A DNA stretch of 64,000 nt, from contig CM061226.1 in NCBI GenBank assembly GCA_030844895.1, positions 101,270,687 to 101,334,686 on the forward strand, read 5' to 3'. The notes under the pieces are model-generated. The model had not been told where the DNA came from. It saw only the letters and a program-made list of their open reading frames with translations, and did not search any database. Position numbers and translations under genes: made by a program. The DNA comes from Ambrosia x helenae. Lineage: Eukaryota > Streptophyta > Magnoliopsida > Asterales > Asteraceae. This document shows, piece after piece, positions 56,600 to 64,000 of the stretch (positions are counted from its first letter, which is position 1; the number at the start of each line of letters is the position of its first letter).

Positions 56600-58508
56600 T
56601 GTAACACCCCAACCGATGGCGGAAACATCGAGTTGCCGCGTAGTGACGATTGCTCAAAAGCTCATGATACTAAATTGTAAATTGTGAATATATTGAATGG
56701 AATAATTTATTACATTGAAAGAAATTACAAGAATACAACATTTAAGTACTAACAATCTAAATGAAATATAGTAAATCTCAATCTAAGTCTAAGTTCTAAA
56801 AGCTTAGAAGTGATCTCATAAGAACCTGAAACATGTACGAAAATAATTTGGTCAATACAAAAATGTATTGGTGAGCATACCCGTTTGATACATATAGTAA
56901 GGAAAATTTAGCAATTCATGTGTTATTTTGCAAAATGTAATAAGTGGTATACGGGTCAAATCAACCATATGAAAAGAAAGGAAATATATATAGTATGCGC
57001 TAGTAGTAATGCAATACATAGCAATGACAAGGACTCTCAACAGAGTCACAAGGGTATATACCATAATACCATTCATTGAAATGTCAGGCCACAACGGTTA
57101 ATGATTTGACAAGTCATAGATACACGAAATGACACAAGCAAACACACATAAGAATTGCTTTTTAGTAACAAGAAATAGAAACTTGATAATAGGTACATGA
57201 GTCACCCCAAAATAGTAAAACAGTAAAAAGGGAGAAAGATATACTCACAGTTTGCGAAAGCGATCAAAATCCAACTTAAGCGATCGTGAGCTAAGTAATG
57301 GGAATTACGAGGAATTCAACCTATAATGTGTAAGAATACTAATAAGGAAATGTCTAAAAAGTCTAGGGTATCTAGGGTCTAAGACATTAGGGTTTGCTAA
57401 GTCGATTTGGGAAATTAGAGTTTTTATGATAAATCGAGTTAATATAAAAGTTGTATGTGAAAAATAATATATCAAAGGGTGTAAATATGTTTTTAGGTAA
57501 TATAATTATTACCAATTGAATATTTAGATAAAATATGTTTTGGAATAATTAAAGCAAAGTAATTAAGTTAATTACTTTAACTAAATTAAAATAAATACAA
57601 TAATCATAAATATAATAAATAATTATAAGTTACACAATGATCCAACAAATATTAACTAAGACATTCCAAAGTAAGGATATTTCTATTTTATAAGAAAAGT
57701 ATTTATAAAATAGATGTTGATATAGTATAAATAAATAAACGTTTAATTATGTCTAATTAAACATAAATAAGATTAAAAATACAAGACATGATCCAAAAAT
57801 GTTATTTTTATAGAAAATGGATGCTTTCTGATGTAAATCAATGCAAATAATTTTCCCAAACTTTTTATGAACTTATTTATATTTAAAACTGATTTAATGA
57901 AATTAAATCATGTGTAAACGATTAAAAATAGGAAAATCAATAAAAATAAAAGTTTTCTAGACCAATAGTTTTTATTTCAGTTCATAATGATTAGAAACAA
58001 TTTCCCAAAAAGTTTGAGATTAAAATCATTAAAAATGAATTTTTAATCAATTAAATATTATTAAAACAAATAAATTCAATAAAAATACGAATAAAGGACA
58101 TTTTCCAAAAAACTAAAACGTGGAAATTTTCTTTATGATGTCAAGAAGCTACACCTAAATTTTCATAATTTTTGGATCAAAAATGAATTTTCTATGAATA
58201 TTCCAAGATTTCCATGTATTTTATATGTTTATATAATATAATATTAAAATAAAATAAATAAAAAACACATGTTGGGAGACTCAAACCCGAGTATTCTGGC
58301 CCCAAACTTAAGAATAACTCCACAACCACTAAGCCACAATCAAAAAAAATTTATGTAAACTGAACTGTGAATGTATTTATATAATATGGGAAACTTGTCT
58401 TCTTCCCCAAATAACATCAACTAAGAACCCTAACTCTAGTTTATACAATAACCCGAATTCAACAAGTCTAATCCCTGAATTGATAGGGCTTTTGTAAAGG
58501 AGGATCTA

Positions 58509-61248
58509 TGTGACATCCGTCACCCTCGTCTTTCATCTAATTAACAATAATAGTCCTTCAAATATTTCCATTATAGTCCCTGTAAGTTTCGTTGTTTTCA
58601 AATTTAATTTTAAGAGCTAACTAAAATTTTATCATGGATCTGGTATATGTTTTTATCAAATGTGTATGTTGAAACGTCATTCGGAATGGATTTTATAAAA
58701 ATTTCAAGTTTTAAAAAGTTTTAGAAACTTTTAAGTTAAGTTGTATTAACTAGGTTAACTTTTTATAAGAAAATAACTAACCAATTCACATTACACTTAA
58801 CCTAACAAACTGGAGGGACTTGTCTTGCCAAAATATGAAACTTAAAATCTTGAAATCTTATTTGTTCCCTCTGCACATTTTTGTTTTGTGTTTCTTTTCC
58901 GGTCGGAATTCCGGCCACCGGAATTCACTCCGGCGACGCAATAACATCCACTTTAATAGACCTTTTACGTTACAAGATGTTTCTCCACCTTATACAATCA
59001 AGTCTCCAACGTTTTTGTTCATTTTAGTTGGGTTTAAATCAGTTTTTAATCAACCAAAATGTAACCGACCGGAAGTTTCTTTAAGCGAATTAAAGGTTCA
59101 AATCACTTGGTCATTATATAAAACGATTGTTCTATTTGTTTTCTGCACAACCGAGCAACTCAAACCCACTTTTAAAACATCCTAATCGTGACCAGAAGAC
59201 CCTACAATAATGATTATATGTGCGACCATATTCTTCTTCCGTTCGATCTGATTCCACGTTGTAAGCGTTTGTTTTTTTGTGCCATATCACTTGTCGAGTC
59301 CTTAAGACTAAAAGCCCCATAATATCATTGACAATTGTTGTTGATATTGAGTTTATTAAATTTAAGGTTAGGGTTAGGGTTCTAGGTGTGAGATGGGGAA
59401 GAAGATGAGGTTTCATACAAAGTTAAAAATATTTTAATCTGAAATCATTCAACAAAATTGATATTTGGTGTAGTGGTTGTGATGGTGTTGTATTACAGAG
59501 GGTACCCGGGTTCGAGTCCCTCATACGGTTCCTTTCATTTTTCTGAAAAAAAAACTTTATATAATCATGTTTATTCTTTATTTTTATTTTTTTATAAATA
59601 TACATTGGAAACTTAGAATATTCATAATAAATTCATTTGTGATCCAAAAATTATGAAAACTTAGGAGTAGCTTCTTGACACCTCATAGAAAATTATCCCA
59701 CTTTTATTTTTCGGAAAATGTTTTATTTTTATATTTTTATTGAATTAAATTGTTTTAATCATATTTAATTGATTAAAAATTCATTTTTAACGATTTTAAT
59801 CTCAAAATTTTTGATAAATTATTTCTAATCATTATGAACTGAAATAAAAATATTTGGTCCAGAAAACATTTATTTTTATTAATTTTCCTATTTTTAATCA
59901 TTTAAACATGATTTAATCTCATTAAATCAGTTTTAAATATAAATAAGTTTATAAAAATTATGAGAAAATTATTTTCATTAATTTACATAATAAAGAATTC
60001 AATTTCTATAAAAATAGCATTTTTGGGTCAAGTTTTGTATTATTAACATTATTTATGTTTAATTAGACATAATTAAACATTTATTTATTTACACTATTTA
60101 AACATCTATTTTATAAATATTTTTTTTCTTATAAAATAGAAATGTTTATGTTTGAAAATCTTAATTACCATTTTTTGGATCATTGTGAAACTCATAATTA
60201 TTTAGTTATACATTTATGATTATTGTATTTATTTATAATAATTAGTTAAAGTAATTAACTAAATTATTTTGTATTAATTATTTAAACATATGTTGACCTA
60301 AATACTCAATTGGTAATAATTATATTACCTAAATCCTAATTACAAACTTTGGTATATTATTTTTAATATACAACTTTTATATTAATTCGACTTATCATAA
60401 AAACTCTAATTCCCCAAATCGACTTAGCAAACCTAATGCCTTAGACCCTAGTTACTTTAGACTCTTAGACATTTCCTTATTAGTATTCATATACATTATA
60501 GGTTGAATTCCTCGGAATTCCAATTACTTAGCTCACGACTGCTTAAGTTGGATTTTGATCGTTTTCGCAAACGGTGAGTATATCTTTCCCCTTTTTCATG
60601 TTTTACACTTTTGGGGTGACTCATGTACGCATATTACTTCACTCACTTAATCATGGTTTATTCTATATTCACAATCGCAATTCTTGTATGTGTTTTACTT
60701 GTTGATTCGCTGATAGTGTGTACTTATGACCTTAATCATTAACCGCTGGGTGGCCTAGCATAGCAATAAATAGTACTTAATTATTGTTATGTGTGAATGA
60801 TTATTCATCGCCTACTATGAGCGAATACTATATATATGTGACTCTTGATTCATTAAACAAAGGTTTGATTTTGGGTAGCATTTGTACATAGCTTGAACAC
60901 TAAATTGTAGACAGTATAACACGTGAATTGCGAAACTCTTTTTCTACTATATGTATTCAAACAGGGTATGCTCACCAATACATTTTTATATTGACATATA
61001 CTATTTTCGTACATGTTTCAGGTTATTTATGAGATGACTTTTAAGCTTTTGGAATTTTTACTTAGATTTTGGATTCATTGTATTTCAGTTTTAGTTGACT
61101 TTTTTGAATCATTGTATCTTGTATTTTTCTTTCAATGTAATAAACTACTTAATCAATATATCAAAATTTACAATTTTAGTCCATGAGCTATTGAACAATC
61201 GTCACTACATGACACCTCGATGTTTCCGCCATCGGTTGGGGTGTTACA
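58509..61248 (+). mobile_element. Probable solo LTR (inner), opposite orientation
   Basis: 2740 bp, TGTGACATCCGTCACC to GGTTGGGGTGTTACA, flanked by atcta at 58504-58508 and 61249-61253. Aligns as reverse complement with both halves of the outer copy: 61248-59310 with 56600-58490, and 58509-59090 with 62056-61440. No ORF has recognisable protein content. Confidence 0.88.
59463..59535 (+). other. tRNA-like (pol III box A/B-like) segment within the inner LTR
   Basis: TTGGTGTAGTGGTTGTGATGG resembles box A, and CCGGGTTCGAGTCC resembles box B. The T-stem does not pair well, so this is not a functional tRNA. The homologous place in the outer LTR (about 58265-58340, minus strand) has GGCTTAGTGGTTGTGGAG and GGGTTTGAGTCTCCC, so the feature is ancestral to the LTR family. 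Confidence 0.6.
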
Positions 61249-62124
61249 ATCTAACTAATAAAATGACACAAGAAACAATGATTCACGATGCGTATTATGG
61301 CCGTGAACTAAGCTTCAAGTCCCGAACAAGAAAATGGCCGATTGGAGCTTCTGAACACGTTTTGATTCCGATTTCTTGTAGGTTTAGAATGATTAGAGGT
61401 GCATAAAACGAAAGAGGTGATTAATTTATACAAAGGTCGACTAAACAAGCGTTTCAATCGTTTCTTTTTTAAATTCCGGTCGGTTACAATGTAACCGGAT
61501 TTAAACTCGAATTATAGTGTGTTTATGATAGTTATAATGATGGGAAACACGTTACAACGCGTGGAGAAACGTTTTTGTGTCCTTAAATGAGTAAAAGAAG
61601 ACGTTTCAAACAAGAATGGGGCTCGCCGGAATGATTTTCCGGTCGCCGGAAAAAGCGGCCGGAAAAACGACGGGGATCTGGATGGAGAGACATGTTTATT
61701 TGAAATTTTCACACTTTGGCAGGAATGGTCCCTCATGTTTAACCTTGTTAGTTAATTATACAACTAAGTTAGTTTTTCTTTTATTAAACTTAACCAAGGT
61801 AACTAGATTAACCTAGAATGTTTTTTAAAGCTTTATAAAACTTGAATTTTTTTTTTAAAAATATATGCCGAATAACATTTCAACACGTGCATTTGATTAA
61901 AAACGAAGGTACGATCTAGAATAAATACAAATAATAAAATTTTAGTTCGCTCTAAAATTAAATTTGAAAACGACGAAACTTACAGGGACTATAATGAAAA
62001 TATTTGAAGGACTATTACTATCAATTTGACGAAAGACGAGGGTGACGGATGTCACATGTTTGTTAGTTGTCCAGATTAAGGGTGTTCAGTCCAACAGTCT
62101 AAGTTCCAGTCCAGAATAGCTTTG

Positions 62125-62558
62125 TGTGATATTGGCCCATTTGGGTGGCCCATGGCCAAACTATTTTAATCATAGATATATACACTCGGTGATGTGGCAA
62201 TCCTCGTGAAGAAACACATTTGATTTCAGCCTTTGGATTGCTTTATTTGTGGCCGTTTATCGAGATAAAAGAAACACAACTCAGCTGCTATAAATAGCTT
62301 TGTACTTCGTCACTTTATCACTTTTCGATCTTTGTTTTGTTTTAGTCTCTTTTTCATTCTTTCAAATTAACAATTAGGGTTTCTAGGTGTAGATTCATCT
62401 TGAATCTATTAGGCTCTTGTTGTGAGAGTTTATTTGTAGAGAGGTTTGTTTGTAAAGATCTAGAAGTCGTCTTCTAGATCTAGGGTTTCTGTGTATCTTT
62501 TTTTTTCAGTAATAAAGTTCTTATATTCAGTCTATGCTTTGTATCATGTTTTATAACA
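62125..62558 (+). repeat. Ty1/copia-type 5' LTR
   Basis: Ends TATAACA immediately before the primer site TGGTATCAGAGC; TGTGATA at 62125 is the best start (inverted-terminus match). TATAAATA at 62289-62296 is a likely U3 TATA box, and AATAAAG near 62511 a likely polyadenylation signal. No second LTR is seen in the window. Confidence 0.78.
62289..62296 (+). promoter_or_regulatory. Candidate TATA box of the copia LTR
   Basis: TATAAATA about 270 bp before the LTR end, placed as expected for a U3 promoter. Confidence 0.5.
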
Positions 62559-62570
62559 TGGTATCAGAGC
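62559..62570 (+). promoter_or_regulatory. Primer binding site, initiator tRNA-Met type
   Basis: TGGTATCAGAGC abuts the LTR end, the standard site of plant copia elements. Only about 80 bp of likely leader follows before unrelated-looking sequence, so the internal region is deleted or displaced. Confidence 0.9.
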
Positions 62571-62656
62571 TCTGATACGTTTTCTTGTGAGGATCTGTAA
62601 TTAGGGTTAGGGTTTTCATATCCGCTGTGCATCTTGATTCTTGTTTTCCACCAGAA

Positions 62657-62794
62657 CTAGTATTGGTCAAAGTCCACATGTGTGAACTCGATAGCCAACT
62701 CATCATCAATGCCCGGGTACTCCTTCAAGGTGTTTGCGTAGAAGGTGCTCCACCGATCACATTTATTGTTGAGATCGGTCCACTCGACTAAGAC
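62657..62794 (-). pseudogene. Unrecognised coding-like fragment
   Basis: 45 open codons on the minus strand (VEWTDLNNKCDRWSTFYANT, then LKEYPGIDDELAIEF, THVDFDQY and stop). Residue composition looks protein-like in an AT-rich setting, but there is no start codon and I recognise no family. Could be an exon end or a transposon ORF remnant. Confidence 0.4.
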
Positions 62795-64000
62795 TTAAAA
62801 TAAATGGTTTAAAAGTTGATTTTTTTGCTTTTTTAAATAATTAATTAAAATAAAATAAAATAAATAAGATAAATAGACGGTAAGTAAAGATAACTGAGGA
62901 AAATATCATGATAGGAAGGCAACTACCTAGATCAAGAATCCTACATATAACTCATAACTCTTGGTAATGGAAAACTAAATGGCTACCAGTTTCTAAAGAT
63001 AAATCAAGAAATCTTAAGATGTATTAGATCTCCTCCCAGACTCACTATAAGACTATCTCCAACGCTTAGTTATCATACTTGAAGTGAAACTTCTGAATGA
63101 AATATATTTAAAACAAACAAAATACATTACACTTTTGTATGTTATATGTAATAGAGAAGTTTTAACAAAATTTTAGATGTAATATGTAAAACGTACACAC
63201 GATGTCATGATTAGTTTTGTGTTAATGGTAATTATATTCAAAATATATGCAAATTGAGTGCTTTGAACATATGATTATTTGGTTTGACTTTACTTTGTGG
63301 CTTAAACTTGCAAATAGAAAATATATGCTTGGATGATATTAGTCATTGTTAGTTGTTCAACAAAAATTATATACTAAAAGATTACGTGGTAAGATGTGTT
63401 GGTCATACAACATGTCAAAATGAGTCATTATTATTTGTTGAATAGGGCTGTAAACATTATGTGCTCATTAGTTTGTTTTTTGGTTAATAAGTAATGCTTT
63501 GACCCATTTGACTTGGTCTATTTTTAGCTATTTTTTACTGACCCGTTTAATATAATCACAATCCAAATCAACTTGTACTGCCCCAGAATTTTTTTATGCA
63601 CACATCTAAGAATCTGAACTTTTAAAAACAATGAACCCAGTGGAGAAAAATTCTTAGATCCGCCACTGAGTACAGATAATTAATATGGATGAGAAATTTG
63701 ATGATCATGCTTTGCTTTCTCGAATTGAACTTTTGGTCCATAATCTACATGAAAAGAGAAACATATTTAGGTTTTGTGATTTTTATTGTAGAGCAGGGTG
63801 AACTGCGTAATGATATTGATCATATTTTTATGCAACAGAATGAACCCAATTATGGTGTTGTTGCTACCAAGATCATGTAAGGGGTGTGATATTGAAGTTT
63901 CCCACAAGTACCAAGTGTTTTTATAACTACTTCAATATCGAAGTCTGGTAACGGTATGCTAAGCACTGTGTATTTTAATTTCTCTGGTTTTTGAGTAAAA
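62795..64000. other. Gene-free stretch to window end
   Basis: No supported gene. 63640-63670 contains AGATCCGCCACTG, like the right end of the small hAT MITEs near 38638, but no left end was found. An ORF at 63689-63880 (ending GELRNDIDHIFMQQNEPNY) is open but unrecognised and may be part of a gene running beyond the window. Confidence 0.45.

Larger units (their letters stand above)
56600..62056 (-). mobile_element. Probable solo LTR (outer), interrupted by a sibling
   Basis: Ends are TGTAACACCCC at 56600 and GGATGTCACA at 62056, flanked by the 5-bp duplication tgttt (56595-56599 and 62057-62061). It is interrupted at 58508/61254 by an opposite copy of the same repeat. Rejoined it is 2712 bp, starting TGTGACATCCGTCACC on the minus strand. 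TG...CA ends, 5-bp duplication and absence of coding capacity indicate a solo LTR left by recombination; orientation is inferred from an AATAAA-rich region near the TGTTACA end. Confidence 0.85.

Noticed and set aside
58820..59185. 121-residue ORF in the inner solo LTR
   Set aside because: Low-information sequence within a repeat; the sibling LTR does not preserve the frame by inspection.
59361..59385. Interstitial telomere repeat (AGGGTTAGGGTT)
   Set aside because: Only about two units of TTAGGG type, not the plant TTTAGGG array; it is part of the LTR sequence.
59463..59535. Functional tRNA gene
   Set aside because: Box A and B are present but the T-stem and acceptor do not pair; the same site in the sibling LTR is equally degenerate.
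56600..62056. Interleaved inverted repeats (X-Y-X'-Y') as a novel structured locus
   Set aside because: The 5-bp duplications tgttt and atcta explain the arrangement fully as one repeat inserted in an opposite sibling.

Overview
This is plant nuclear DNA: AT-rich, intron-bearing, and made almost entirely of plant-type transposable elements. The one gene that looks intact is a BODYGUARD-like alpha/beta hydrolase, a cuticle gene family of flowering plants. The repeat style (Athila elements primed by tRNA-Asp, PIF/Harbinger elements with Myb-type ORFs, small repeats ending in CAGGGGCGRA-type termini) fits a eudicot and to my eye Asteraceae; the family assignment is inference only.

Layout. 0-6 kb: a 1-kb palindromic foldback element, a 5'-truncated LINE, a decayed PIF/Harbinger element with a hAT-like element nested in its terminus, and a tRNA-derived SINE. 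6-13.8 kb: gene-free sequence with a microsatellite, a foldback element enclosing a minisatellite, GC-rich hairpins and a 3-kb mosaic of reshuffled short modules that I cannot identify. 13.85-25.45 kb: a young Athila-lineage Ty3/gypsy element (gag, pol, env-like ORF) whose 3' LTR has lost its first 289 bp. 25.4-33.6 kb: a Helitron-type end, hAT-like elements, a Tourist-like MITE inserted into an opposite copy of itself, a second minisatellite foldback, and a PIF element carrying only the Myb-like ORF.

33.8-39.2 kb (minus strand): the BODYGUARD-like gene, four exons that splice in frame to 469 codons, with transposon insertions in all three introns. 39.6-41.4 kb: SINE and hAT MITEs. 41.4-46.3 kb: a very young non-autonomous LTR element with 1.08-kb LTRs and the Athila-type primer site, encoding only a 298-residue protein with two zinc-knuckle-like motifs. 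46.3-56.6 kb: MITE remnants, two more foldback elements, a CACTA mini-element, a retroelement 3' fragment, a Helitron-type end and tandem duplications. 56.6-62.06 kb: a probable solo LTR interrupted by an opposite-orientation solo LTR of the same family. 62.1-64 kb: a Ty1/copia LTR with its primer site, then unassigned sequence.

How it fits together: apart from the hydrolase gene, nothing here acts as a host pathway; the window records repeated transposon insertion. Several insertions are resolved exactly by target-site duplications read directly from the sequence. The strongest candidates for something undescribed are the 9-bp-TSD foldback family (four copies), the zinc-knuckle-only LTR element, and the 10-13 kb module mosaic.
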